Made by a program: the position numbers and the translations under genes. A stretch of 64,000 nucleotides of DNA from Parasphingorhabdus sp. SCSIO 66989 (GTDB taxonomy: Bacteria > Pseudomonadota > Alphaproteobacteria > Sphingomonadales > Sphingomonadaceae), in NCBI RefSeq assembly GCF_032852305.1, contig NZ_CP136594.1, positions 310,001 through 374,000 of the forward strand, in the 5' to 3' direction. Positions 1 to 8,426 of this stretch are shown here, in pieces (position 1 is the stretch's first letter; every line of letters begins with the position of its first letter). Under the pieces are notes generated by a model, which did not search any database, was not told the origin of the DNA, and was given only the letters and a program-made list of their open reading frames with translations.

Positions 1-188
1 CCAAGAGCGGGGTCAAGAAACGCTTCAAGATCACCGCCAATGGCAAGGTGAAGCATGGTGTCGCGGGCAAGCGCCACCGGCTGATCAGCCATAATTCCAA
101 ATATATCCGCCAGAACCGTGGCACCACCGTCATCTCTGATGCCGATGCCAAGACCATCAAGAAATGGGCACCCTACGGCCTGAAATAA
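1..188 (+). CDS. rpmI: 50S ribosomal protein L35, 5' end outside window
   Basis: The open frame enters from the left edge and ends with the stop at 186-188. The visible 61 residues are basic and match the L35 family: an early [11 protein letters not shown] stretch, then GKRHRL, and a C-terminal KKWAPYGLK-like end. L35 is a small structural protein of the large ribosomal subunit. Only the first few codons are missing. It lies 43 bases before rplT on the same strand, the usual rpmI-rplT pairing, often cotranscribed with infC upstream (not in this window). Confidence 0.95.
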   Translation, partial: KSGVKKRFKITANGKVKHGVAGKRHRLISHNSKYIRQNRGTTVISDADAKTIKKWAPYGLK

Positions 189-231
189 GCCGTGCGCCCA
201 ATTCTCAGCGACATTCTGAAAGGATAACATT

Positions 232-594
232 ATGGCACGAGTTAAACGGGGTGTTACCACCCGCGCCAAACACAAACGCGTATTAGAGCAGGCCAAAGGC
301 TATTATGGCCGCCGCAAAAACACCATCCGCGTCGCGCGGCAGGCGGTCGAGAAGGCCGGTCAATATGCTTATCGCGACCGCAAGGTCAAAAAGCGCAATT
401 TCCGCAGCCTGTGGATCCAGCGCATCAACGCTGCCGTTCGCGCTGAGGGCCTGACCTATGGCCAGTTCATGCATGGCCTGAAGCTGGCTGAGGTTGATCT
501 GGACCGCAAGATTCTCGCCGACCTGGCGATGAACGAAAATGACGTGTTCAAGACCATCGTCAAACAGGCACAGGACGCACTGGCCAAGGCCTGA
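232..594 (+). CDS. rplT: 50S ribosomal protein L20
   Basis: This 120-residue protein has the usual length and composition of L20. It starts MARVKRGV and continues with the RNA-binding basic helix region ([12 protein letters not shown] around residues 23-34, [22 protein letters not shown] around 47-68). L20 binds 23S rRNA early in assembly of the large subunit. An AAAGGA ribosome binding site lies just before the ATG. A strong hairpin terminator follows the stop, so rpmI-rplT is probably a closed unit here, separate from pheST. Confidence 0.97.
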   Translation: MARVKRGVTTRAKHKRVLEQAKGYYGRRKNTIRVARQAVEKAGQYAYRDRKVKKRNFRSLWIQRINAAVRAEGLTYGQFMHGLKLAEVDLDRKILADLAMNENDVFKTIVKQAQDALAKA

Positions 595-613
595 GCGTTT
601 TCATAGCCAATCC

Positions 614-650
614 AAAAGGCCGCCGCCCTGCATCAGGGTGGCGGCCTTTT
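614..650 (+). terminator. Rho-independent terminator after rplT
   Basis: A 17-base stem (AAAAGGCCGCCGCCCTG paired with CAGGGTGGCGGCCTTTT, one G-T wobble) with a CAT loop ends in a T-run. It sits 20 bases after the rplT stop and is a textbook intrinsic terminator, probably bidirectional. Confidence 0.9.
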
Positions 651-660
651 GCTTTATAAT

Positions 661-798
661 ATCCTCCCCAGGATGGGGAGGGGGACCGCCGAAGGCGGTG
701 GAGGGGGCGAACTGCCAGACGCGGCGCAAGTGGATATCCCCCTCCGTCTCGCCTTCGCTAAAGCTACGGCGAGCCACCTCCCCGTAAACGGGGAGGGC
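661..798. repeat. Intergenic palindromic repeat, CTCCCC/GGGGAG family
   Basis: This is a nested series of inverted repeats: CCTCCCC-aggat-GGGGAGG, ACCGCC-gaa-GGCGGT, then a second half with CCCCCTCC and CTCCCCGTAAACGGGGAG. Relatives with the same order of motifs lie at 40081-40137 and 63912-64000. The stretch 799-1115 between this repeat and the AraC-type gene shows no convincing gene. Confidence 0.7.
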
Positions 799-1115
799 CA
801 TATGAAAACGCCGGACCGGGCGGAACCCGATCCGGCGCCGACAACCATCTTGCTCCGCAGCAGAACAGGATGGCCCCCTGTCATCACATCACCGGCCGAA
901 AGGGTCGCATTGTTCAACCGGCACTGCTTTGACGTGGTTAGCTGATGCCCCCTGTTAACGGACACCGGTTGCGGCAGATGTGATGAATGTCACTTATGGT
1001 AAAAAATCTCTTTGCCGCTCGCCTTGTAAATTTCCGACAATTGGTCCATTTTCGCGGACATTCTTGCTGCTTGGGATGGTGGTGCCCGGGAATAGTGACC
1101 GATTCTGCGTTGGAT

Positions 1116-2003
1116 ATGAGCGGCATTACGCTCCGGTTTTTCTCACCGGGTGACACACTTGCGCCCTATATATCCACGCTGTACCGATTGGACATTGAAC
1201 GCGGCGACCGGCCCCGGCTGGAGGATTTTCTCCACCCGGAATGGGCTAATATCAGACTGGTTCGCGGTGAGGCCGTAACCGGCGCCATTGGCGACGCAAA
1301 GCCGCGCAAGCGATCGCGCATATTCATATCGGGCCCGACCAGCATATCGAGCTATTTCTCACCCGGTAACGCATCGATTTGGGGCATTGGGCTATTGCCT
1401 CTGGGCTGGCATATGTTTGTCGGGGCAGATGCCGACAATTATGCCGACCGCGCGGTCGATGCCGAAACCGACCCGGTCTTTGGCAATCTGCTTGCCGTGC
1501 TGCAGAGCATATCGCTGGACAAACCCGAAGATGACGAAGCGGAGGCAGCGGCCATCTTAAAGGCTCTGAATGCCATCGTCGCGAAGCAGCCTGAACCCGA
1601 TCCGCGCATTGCCAAGGCGCATAGCGCGCTGGTGGATGATCGGCTCGTCAGCGTCACCGCGCTAGCTGAACGCCTGGCAATGACCGAACGCTCGCTGGAA
1701 CGCTTTAGCCGCCGGGTCTTTGGCTTTCCGCCGAAATTGCTGTTGCGGCGTCAGCGTTTCTTGCGCTCGCTGGCACAGTTTATGATTGATCCTTCGCTGC
1801 GCTGGATCAACACGCTTGATCTGCAATATCATGATCAGGCACATTTCAGCCGCGACTTTCTGCGCTTTATGGGGATGCGTCCGGGTGATTATGCCGCCAA
1901 GCCTCACCCAATAATGATGGCGGCGGCCAAGGCGCGTATGGCCGCGGCCGGCGCGCCGATGCAGGTGCTGCACAAGCCGGTCGAAACCAACGACAGCGAC
2001 TAA
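1116..2003 (+). CDS. AraC-family transcriptional regulator
   Basis: The C-terminal third carries an AraC/XylS double helix-turn-helix: DDRLVSVTALAERLAMTERSLERFSRRVFGFPPKLLLRRQRFLRSL, then a second helix pair ending in HDQAHFSRDFLRFMGMRPGDYA, the family's typical end of the DNA-binding domain. The N-terminal half is an uncharacterised sensing region, so no ligand can be named. The frame is open back to an ATG at 987, but residues before MSGITLRFF at 1116 do not look like protein of this family; a GTG at 1095 is another option. The gene stands alone between rplT and pheS and may regulate a distant target. It was not recognised as a named regulator. Confidence 0.8.
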   Translation: MSGITLRFFSPGDTLAPYISTLYRLDIERGDRPRLEDFLHPEWANIRLVRGEAVTGAIGDAKPRKRSRIFISGPTSISSYFSPGNASIWGIGLLPLGWHMFVGADADNYADRAVDAETDPVFGNLLAVLQSISLDKPEDDEAEAAAILKALNAIVAKQPEPDPRIAKAHSALVDDRLVSVTALAERLAMTERSLERFSRRVFGFPPKLLLRRQRFLRSLAQFMIDPSLRWINTLDLQYHDQAHFSRDFLRFMGMRPGDYAAKPHPIMMAAAKARMAAAGAPMQVLHKPVETNDSD

Positions 2004-2116
2004 GCCGCGATACACCGCACAGATTCTTGCACCCCAATGCCCGCTGGCCTTGCTTTCACTGGCCAGCCTTGCTTTAGCGATCCGCGCATAAGCACCGCTG
2101 GTAAAGTGAAAGACAG

Positions 2117-3229
2117 ATGAGCGATATAGAAACCATCCGCGATGGCTATCTGGCCAAAATCGCACATGCCGATCTTGAGGGCCTGGAGCAATTGCGCGTT
2201 GCCGCTCTCGGCAAGCAGGGCGAGATCAGCCTGTTGCTCAAAACGCTGGGCAAGATGACGCCGGAAGAGCGCCAGAGTGAAGGCCCACGCATCAATGGCG
2301 CGCGTGCCGCGGTGGCCGATGCCATATCCGCGCGTAAAGAGGCGCTGGAAGATGCGGCACTGGACGCCAAACTGGCGGCGGAATCGCTTGATCTGACCCT
2401 GCCCGTCGCGGACAATCCGAAAGGCAGTGTCCACCCGGTATCGCAGGTGATGGATGAACTGGCCGAGATTTTCGCCGATCTCGGCTTTGCCGTTGCCACT
2501 GGCCCGGAGATTGAGAATGACTGGCGCAATTTCACTGCGCTCAACATCCCGGAGACCCATCCGGCGCGGGCAATGCATGATACCTTTTACTTCCCCGACA
2601 CCGATGGCGACGAACGCGCCATGCTGCTGCGCACACATACCTCCCCGGTGCAAATCCGCACCATGGTCGAGGTGGCCGAGCGCAGCCAGGGTAAGGGCGA
2701 ACCGATCCGCATTATCGCGCCGGGCCGCACCTATCGCTCCGACAGCGACGCCACCCATACGCCGATGTTCCATCAGGTTGAGGGTCTTGTGATCGACCGC
2801 GATATCCATATGGGGCATTTGAAATGGACGCTGGAGACATTTGTCCGCGCCTTTTTTGAGCGCGATGATATTACCCTGCGACTGCGCCCCAGCTTCTTCC
2901 CCTTCACCGAACCTTCGGCGGAAATCGATATGGGCTTCACTGTCGAAAAAGGTCGCCGGATCATTGGTGGCGACCCCTATGGCCCCGATGGCGGCTGGAT
3001 GGAGCTGGGGGGCAGCGGCATGGTCCACCCCAATGTCATCGCCAATTGCGGCCTTGATCCGGATGAGTGGCAGGGCTTTGCCTTTGGCTGCGGCATCGAC
3101 CGTCTGGCGATGCTGAAATATGGCATGGACGATCTGCGCGCGTTCTTTGATGGCGATCTGCGCTGGCTCGGCCATTATGGCTTTGGTGCACTCGACACGC
3201 CGACATTGTCCGGGGGGGTGGGCGCATGA
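2117..3229 (+). CDS. pheS: Phenylalanine-tRNA ligase alpha subunit
   Basis: PheS is the catalytic alpha subunit of the alpha2-beta2 enzyme that charges tRNA-Phe. The 370 residues show the N-terminal coiled-coil arm (about 1-90), then class II synthetase motifs: motif 2 around [22 protein letters not shown] and motif 3 near the end ([22 protein letters not shown]). The end [15 protein letters not shown]-like region is followed by a short extension. The stop overlaps the pheT start by four bases (ATGA), which implies translational coupling so that both subunits are made in equal amounts. Confidence 0.97.
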   Translation: MSDIETIRDGYLAKIAHADLEGLEQLRVAALGKQGEISLLLKTLGKMTPEERQSEGPRINGARAAVADAISARKEALEDAALDAKLAAESLDLTLPVADNPKGSVHPVSQVMDELAEIFADLGFAVATGPEIENDWRNFTALNIPETHPARAMHDTFYFPDTDGDERAMLLRTHTSPVQIRTMVEVAERSQGKGEPIRIIAPGRTYRSDSDATHTPMFHQVEGLVIDRDIHMGHLKWTLETFVRAFFERDDITLRLRPSFFPFTEPSAEIDMGFTVEKGRRIIGGDPYGPDGGWMELGGSGMVHPNVIANCGLDPDEWQGFAFGCGIDRLAMLKYGMDDLRAFFDGDLRWLGHYGFGALDTPTLSGGVGA

Positions 3230-5736
3230 AGTTCACGCTAAGCTGGCTCAAAGAGCATCTCGACACCGAGGCGAGCCTTGAGGAAATCACAGACAAACTG
3301 ACCGCTATCGGCCTTGAGCTGGAGGGCGTGGAGAACCCCGCCGATGCGCTGCGTCCGTTCCGTGTCGCCAAGGTGCTGGAAGCCGGGCCCCACCCCAATG
3401 CCGACAAGCTGCAACTGCTCAAGGTCGATGACGGCTCGGATCAGCCCTGGCAGGTGGTCTGCGGCGCGCCCAATGCGCGTACTGGTATGGTCGGCGTATT
3501 CGGCCCGCCGGGCACCTATATTCCGGGTAGCGATTTCACGCTGAAACCGGCCAAGATTCGCGATGTCGAGAGCTTCGGCATGATGTGCTCGGCGCGTGAG
3601 CTAGAGTTGGGCGAGGATCATGACGGCATTATCGAGCTCGACGTTGATGCGGAAAGCGCAGTGGGACAGAGCTATGCCGATTATGCCGGGCTTGATGATC
3701 CGGTGATCGATGTGTCGGTAACGCCGAACAAACAGGATTGCATGGGCGTGCGCGGCATTGCCCGCGATCTGGCGGCATCGGGTATCGGCACGCTAAAGCC
3801 GCTGAACGCCGATGCTGTCGAGCGTTCAGGCACTGGCCCGGATATCCGTATCAGCGATAGCGAAGGCTGTCCGGCTTTCTACGCCTGCATCGTATCGGGC
3901 GTCAGCAATGGCGCGGCACCAGACTGGATGCAGCAGCGGCTCCGCGCCATCGGCCAGAACCCAATTTCGGCACTGGTCGATATCACCAACTATGTGATGT
4001 TCGATCTCGGCCGCCCGCTGCACGTCTATGATATCGCCAAATTGAACGGCCCGCTGGAAGCGCGCAAGGCCAGGCCGGGCGAGAGCCTGACTGCGCTGAA
4101 TGGCAAAGAATATACGCTCGACGAGACCATGACGGTGATCGCCGATGGCAATGGCGCGCATGATATTGGCGGCATTATGGGCGGCGAGGCCACCGGCGCG
4201 GCGGATGACACGACAGATGTGCTGATCGAATGCGCCTATTTCACGCCCGAGCGGATCGCCATGACCGGGCAGAAGCTGATGCTGACCTCCGATGCGCGGC
4301 AGCGCTTTGAGCGGGGCGTCGATCCGGCTTTTCTTGATGATGGTATCGAAATTGCGACCGCCTATGTCGTATCGCTCTGCGGCGGCAAGGCGAGCGAGAT
4401 CACCCGCACCGGCACCCCGCCGACCGAGCAGCGCAGCATCAACTATGATCCATCGCATTGCCTGCGCCTGGGCGGTGTCGATGTCGCGCTCGATGAGCAA
4501 CAGGCGATATTGGAGCGGCTCGGCTTTGCAATAACCCGTCATCCCCGCGAAGGCGGGGATCAGGCTTCTTCTGCAAGCACACAAGAAAAAAGCCGTGCCC
4601 CCGATCAAGTCGGGGGCGACGAGAAATGGGACATATTGGTCCCTACATGGCGGCGCGATGTCCATGGATCAGCCGATATTGTCGAAGAAGTTATCCGCAT
4701 CACCGGGCTGGATGCGGTGCCCTCTACGCCGCTGCCGCGCGCACCGGGCGTTGCCAAGCCGACAGCTTCCCCCGCCCAGCTTATGGAACGCAAAGTGCGT
4801 CGTGCTGCGGCTGCCCGGGGCCTTAACGAGGCGGTCAACTGGTCGTTTATCTCGGAGAAGGAAGACGCAGCCTTGCGCGGTCAGGGCAACCCGGGGGGCG
4901 ACAACACCGTCCCCTGGGTACTCGCCAATCCGATCTCGGAAGACCTCAAGGTTATGCGCACCTCGATGCTGCCCGGTCTGTTATCGGCCGCCAAGCGCAA
5001 TATGGATCGCGGCGCGACGTCAATCTGTCTGTTCGAAGTTGGGCGGCGCTACTTTCGCAGCGGCACCAATGCCAGCGACGAGCGCGCCACTATCGGGCTG
5101 GTGCTGGCCGGCGAGGCAACCCCGCGCCAATGGCAAACCGGCAAAGCTGTCGGCTTTGATCCTTATGCGATCAAGGCTGAAGTTCTGGCGCTTCTCGAAG
5201 CGGCAGGCGCACCGGTTGGCAATCTAATGGATTTCGTCCCCGATGATGCCGGGCCGGGCGGGCATTATCATCCCGGCCAGTCGGCCACCTTGCGCCTCGG
5301 CCCGAAAAAGCTGCTCGCCGCATATGGCACGCTACACCCCAAAACCGCCAAGGCATTCGGCCTCAAAGGTGCGGTCATGGCGGCAGAGATTTTCCTCGAC
5401 GCCATCCCCGCCAAACGCAGCAGTGACCATATGCGCTCAGGCTATGCGCCGCCCGCGCTGCAGGATGTGACGCGCGACTTTGCCTTTGTCGTGGATGCAG
5501 CACTGCCCGCGGGTGATCTGGTCCGGTCGGTCAAGAGCGCAGATAAAAAGGCGATTGTCGGCGCAAGGATTTTTGACGTGTTTACCGGCGCAGAACTGGG
5601 CGACGACAAGAAATCCCTCGCGCTCGAAGTCACACTACGCCCCGGCACGACGAGCTTCACCGATGAAGAGCTGAAAGCGATTTCCGACAAGATCATCGCC
5701 AATGCCACCAAGCTGGGCGCAGAGTTGCGCGGCTAA
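3226..5736 (+). CDS. pheT: Phenylalanine-tRNA ligase beta subunit with an in-frame palindrome-derived insert
   Basis: PheT is the beta subunit of phenylalanyl-tRNA synthetase and carries tRNA-binding and editing domains. The 836 residues contain the N-terminal tRNA-binding domain (about 40-150, [24 protein letters not shown]), the B3/B4 editing region (about 210-380), the B5 domain (about 400-490) and the C-terminal anticodon-binding domain (ending about 740-836, with [11 protein letters not shown]). Family members are typically about 800 residues. Residues about 439-466 (HPREGGDQ onward) interrupt B5 between LGFAITR and [14 protein letters not shown]; this insert is encoded by a dispersed palindromic repeat and explains the extra length. 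The surrounding domain is intact, so the enzyme is presumably functional. Confidence 0.96.
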   Translation: MKFTLSWLKEHLDTEASLEEITDKLTAIGLELEGVENPADALRPFRVAKVLEAGPHPNADKLQLLKVDDGSDQPWQVVCGAPNARTGMVGVFGPPGTYIPGSDFTLKPAKIRDVESFGMMCSARELELGEDHDGIIELDVDAESAVGQSYADYAGLDDPVIDVSVTPNKQDCMGVRGIARDLAASGIGTLKPLNADAVERSGTGPDIRISDSEGCPAFYACIVSGVSNGAAPDWMQQRLRAIGQNPISALVDITNYVMFDLGRPLHVYDIAKLNGPLEARKARPGESLTALNGKEYTLDETMTVIADGNGAHDIGGIMGGEATGAADDTTDVLIECAYFTPERIAMTGQKLMLTSDARQRFERGVDPAFLDDGIEIATAYVVSLCGGKASEITRTGTPPTEQRSINYDPSHCLRLGGVDVALDEQQAILERLGFAITRHPREGGDQASSASTQEKSRAPDQVGGDEKWDILVPTWRRDVHGSADIVEEVIRITGLDAVPSTPLPRAPGVAKPTASPAQLMERKVRRAAAARGLNEAVNWSFISEKEDAALRGQGNPGGDNTVPWVLANPISEDLKVMRTSMLPGLLSAAKRNMDRGATSICLFEVGRRYFRSGTNASDERATIGLVLAGEATPRQWQTGKAVGFDPYAIKAEVLALLEAAGAPVGNLMDFVPDDAGPGGHYHPGQSATLRLGPKKLLAAYGTLHPKTAKAFGLKGAVMAAEIFLDAIPAKRSSDHMRSGYAPPALQDVTRDFAFVVDAALPAGDLVRSVKSADKKAIVGARIFDVFTGAELGDDKKSLALEVTLRPGTTSFTDEELKAISDKIIANATKLGAELRG
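4536..4617. repeat. Palindromic repeat inserted inside pheT
   Basis: CCGTCATCCCCGCGAAGGCG plus GGGATCAGG forms the first hairpin (ATCCCCGC-gaag-GCGGGGAT). After a spacer a second hairpin follows, GCCCCCGATcaagtCGGGGGC. The unit is in frame and adds about 28 residues to PheT. A related intergenic copy, reverse-oriented and ending in GGGAATGACGGGG, lies at 10528-10562. Confidence 0.8.
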
Positions 5737-5748
5737 CGAAATAGCCCC

Positions 5749-5820
5749 GTTCGTGTCGAGCGCAGTCGAGACACATCCCTCCACTTGCTACGGCCTCTCG
5801 ACTTCGCTCGAGGCGAACGG
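5749..5820. repeat. Inverted repeat between convergent genes (GTTCGTGTCGAGC family)
   Basis: The arms GTTCGTGTCGAGCGCAGTCG and the reverse complement of CTCGACTTCGCTCGAGGCGA plus ACGG flank a short centre. A second copy of the same design lies at 53058-53133. Both fill the gap between two genes that converge (pheT with the amine oxidase here, dienelactone hydrolase with terC there), so a role as bidirectional terminator is plausible. Confidence 0.75.
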
Positions 5821-5826
5821 AAGGTA

Positions 5827-7059
5827 TTAGCCAGGATAAGCCCGCGCCAGCGTCGCCAGCGCCTGCGCCACCATATCCTCATCACTCTGCCCCGCCAGTG
5901 CCAGGGCCGATGATCCGCCATTAAACGCGGCCAATACCGGGCTTCCGGTAAAGCGGTGCTGGTTGAACCAGATGTTGAACTGACCGCGCGGCAAGCCGTT
6001 TTCCGGCGTCGCAATCCAGGTCGCGTCATCCCAAAAGGCGCGATCAAACAGCAGATAGACTTTATCAAGCGTACCCATGCCGAGCCGGTCAATCGCCTGT
6101 TGCTTGCGCTGCGGCAAAGGCGGATCAAAACGCACAGAACCCTTTTTCAATACGCCCAACGGCAAGGTTACGATCACCGCGTCGAAAACCTGTTCTGCTC
6201 CAGTATCCAGGCCAATGGTCACGCCCTCGGCGTGCTTCTCCACGCTGGTGACAATGGTTTCAAGACGCAGCGTGTAATCCGCTTTCAGCGCATCCAATAT
6301 CCCGGCATAGCCTTTGGGGAAGATGACATGTTTGCCGCCATAATCATCCTGATAATTATAGGCGCCGAAATCGATCTGGCTGCTGTCTGCGGCATATTCA
6401 TTCTGAATCTCGCCAACCGTATAAAGCCAGTCCGGCGCATTGCGGGTGCGGATTCTGCGACCATCGCCGCCCCGGATCCAATAGCTTTCATTGGTGTGCA
6501 CAAAAGACTGGTCCGAACGCTCGGCCAGATCAACCAGCGGGTTGCCGCGCATGCCATGTATCCAGCTGGCACCGAGATCGAGCGGCACGCCCAGACTATT
6601 ATCGGTCCACATGCGACCACCCAGCCGATTACGCGCTTCAAACACAGTGACGTCGCGACCTCTCTCAGCAAGATAATGCGCTGCCGAAAGCCCGCTGATC
6701 CCTGCGCCGATAATCGCAATACGCTGCGCATCCCCTTTGCTGACAGCACGCGCCGCTCTTTGCCCTGATTCATAGGCAGCATGGACGGTGCTGGTGTGGT
6801 CGGTGTTGGTCGCCTCTCCGGCAAAATGGAGCCAGTCACCCACCGGCTTGGCCAGCGCGCGTAAATCGCGGCGGTTGGAGCCGCGGGCGAAATAGGAATA
6901 GGCCCCGAAACTGAACGGATCGCGGCTCCAGTTTGTGCGGACATAGCCAAGCAGCTTGGCCCCTCGCGGCCCGGAGCGGGTCATTGCGGTAAGCGGCGCA
7001 GGCAGCGCTGTGATCAGGCCGCAAAGGGCCAGGTTCTTGAGAAGGTCACGTCTTTGCAT
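5827..7059 (-). CDS. Circularly permuted flavin amine oxidase with Tat-like signal
   Basis: The protein belongs to the FAD-dependent amine oxidase family (oxidative deamination of amines; substrate unknown). In family members the Rossmann FAD motif is N-terminal and the FAGEAT...VHGA..SG segment is C-terminal. Here the order is reversed: after a twin-arginine signal (MQRRDLLKN, hydrophobic to about residue 26) comes LLGYVRTNWSRDP (36-48), HFAGEAT (78-84) and TVHAAYESGQRAA, and only then IAIIGAGISGL (about 114-124), EARNRLGGRMW (141-151), LDLGASWIHG, LPLGVLKKG, and an end at LARAYPG. Nothing of the canonical fold seems lost, so this is a true circular permutation, 410 residues. An upstream in-frame ATG at 7086 would add nine residues and hide the Tat motif. 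A paralogue lies 63 bases upstream, probably in one operon. Confidence 0.85.
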   Translation of the reverse strand: MQRRDLLKNLALCGLITALPAPLTAMTRSGPRGAKLLGYVRTNWSRDPFSFGAYSYFARGSNRRDLRALAKPVGDWLHFAGEATNTDHTSTVHAAYESGQRAARAVSKGDAQRIAIIGAGISGLSAAHYLAERGRDVTVFEARNRLGGRMWTDNSLGVPLDLGASWIHGMRGNPLVDLAERSDQSFVHTNESYWIRGGDGRRIRTRNAPDWLYTVGEIQNEYAADSSQIDFGAYNYQDDYGGKHVIFPKGYAGILDALKADYTLRLETIVTSVEKHAEGVTIGLDTGAEQVFDAVIVTLPLGVLKKGSVRFDPPLPQRKQQAIDRLGMGTLDKVYLLFDRAFWDDATWIATPENGLPRGQFNIWFNQHRFTGSPVLAAFNGGSSALALAGQSDEDMVAQALATLARAYPG

Positions 7060-7122
7060 TGCGCAAAGACTAGACCAAATCACCATAGGGAAAAAGCGGT
7101 CCGGTCCATAGCGGACATCACT

Positions 7123-8313
7123 TTACTTATCGGACGGATATGCACGCTCCAATGTGGCCAGCGCCTTTTCCAGCAACGCTTCATCCGAATCCTCCGCCAG
7201 GGCAAGCGCCGCCGGGCCGCCGTTAAACGCCAGGATGACAGGAGCATCGAGATATCTGTGGAAGGTCATCCAGTCATTGAACTGCCCGCGCGGCAGGCCA
7301 TTTTCCGGGGTGGTAATAAATGTTGAATCATCCCAAAATGCTTCGTCAAACAACAGGTAAAGCTTGTCGAGCGTTCCCATAGCCATGGCATCAATCGCGT
7401 CCCGTTTTTCTGCAGGCAGCGCTGGATCAAAAGCTATCATACCCCGTTTGAGCACACCGAGCGGAACAGTGACAATAGCCGCATCGAAATGCTCTTTCGC
7501 CTGACCGGCATCCCGGATCGTCACGCCTTTCTGGCCATAGGCAATAGCCTCGACCGGGGTGGAGAGCTTCACCGCATAGTCGCCCGTGAGAGCCGAAAGG
7601 ATCGCCGCATATCCTCCAGGGAAGATGACATCCGGCCCGGCATGGCCATCCCCTTTCTCATACAGCGCCAGGTTCAGACGTTCAGGATCGGCACCAAGGC
7701 TGTTTTGCACATCAGTGACGGTGGTCAGCCAGTCCGGCGCAGACAGGTTGGAAATACGTCGCCCGTCACCACCGCGAATAGTCAGGCTCTTGTCATTCTG
7801 AACACGCCTGATGCCCTTGTTGTCTGCCAAATCGGTGAGCGGATTTCCCTCCATGCCATGAATCCAGCTGGCACCGAGATCGAGCGGTGGCCCGAGATCA
7901 TGATTGGTCCAGACACGGCCACCAATTCGCTCACGTGCTTCATATATGGTGACGGCCGCGCCGGTTTCCGTCAGTAGCTGCGCCGCGGCAAGGCCGCTGA
8001 CCCCGGCACCGATAACAGCGATATGGGCATATCCCGCATCTTTGATCAACGCCGCGACCTTTTGCCCGGATTCCAGCGCTGCATGCACCGTGCTGTTATA
8101 GTGCGGGTGCATGGCCTCACCGGCGAAAAACAGGCGGTCAACCAGCGGTTTGGCGAGCGGCGCGACCAGTGTGCGATCGGTACCTTTGGCAAAATGGGAA
8201 TAGGAACCATAGCTATAGGGGTCACGGCTCCAATTGGTCCGGAGATAGCCCAGAAGCTTACGCTCGCCAAAGCCCCTTTTTTTATCTGCCCTGCTGTCAA
8301 TCATCACGGCCAC
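7123..8313 (-). CDS. Circularly permuted flavin amine oxidase, no signal peptide
   Basis: This paralogue of the next gene has the same permuted order: LLGYLRTNWSRDP (about 20-32), FFAGEA (62-67) and STVHAALESGQKVA come first, followed by HIAVIGAGVSGLAAA (98-111), EARERIGGRVW (125-135), LDLGASWIHG, VPLGVLKRG and a C-terminus at LERAYPSDK. It is 396 residues long. Unlike its neighbour it starts directly with a hydrophilic N-terminus and is predicted cytoplasmic. Known family members oxidise polyamines, monoamines or amino acids; nothing here defines the substrate. The pair reads leftward and is divergent from prfC. Two possible starts exist (8313 and 8304). Confidence 0.85.
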   Translation of the reverse strand: MAVMIDSRADKKRGFGERKLLGYLRTNWSRDPYSYGSYSHFAKGTDRTLVAPLAKPLVDRLFFAGEAMHPHYNSTVHAALESGQKVAALIKDAGYAHIAVIGAGVSGLAAAQLLTETGAAVTIYEARERIGGRVWTNHDLGPPLDLGASWIHGMEGNPLTDLADNKGIRRVQNDKSLTIRGGDGRRISNLSAPDWLTTVTDVQNSLGADPERLNLALYEKGDGHAGPDVIFPGGYAAILSALTGDYAVKLSTPVEAIAYGQKGVTIRDAGQAKEHFDAAIVTVPLGVLKRGMIAFDPALPAEKRDAIDAMAMGTLDKLYLLFDEAFWDDSTFITTPENGLPRGQFNDWMTFHRYLDAPVILAFNGGPAALALAEDSDEALLEKALATLERAYPSDK

Positions 8314-8426
8314 GCCTTTTTTGATCCTGTCTCTCCGGCCCTTACTCCGAGCCTAACATGCATGCCGTCAGCGACATAGCCGCCATGGTCATTGCCAGTG
8401 GCGGAAAATCGGCTAGAGACAGCCGC

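Noticed and set aside
987-1115. Longer N-terminus for the AraC-type regulator
   Set aside because: The extra 43 residues (rich in Cys, Trp and His) do not resemble the family and no good ribosome site precedes ATG 987; kept only as an alternative start.
2000-3175. Long minus-strand frame opposite pheS
   Set aside because: It follows codon bias of pheS, lacks any recognisable domain and would fully overlap an essential gene.
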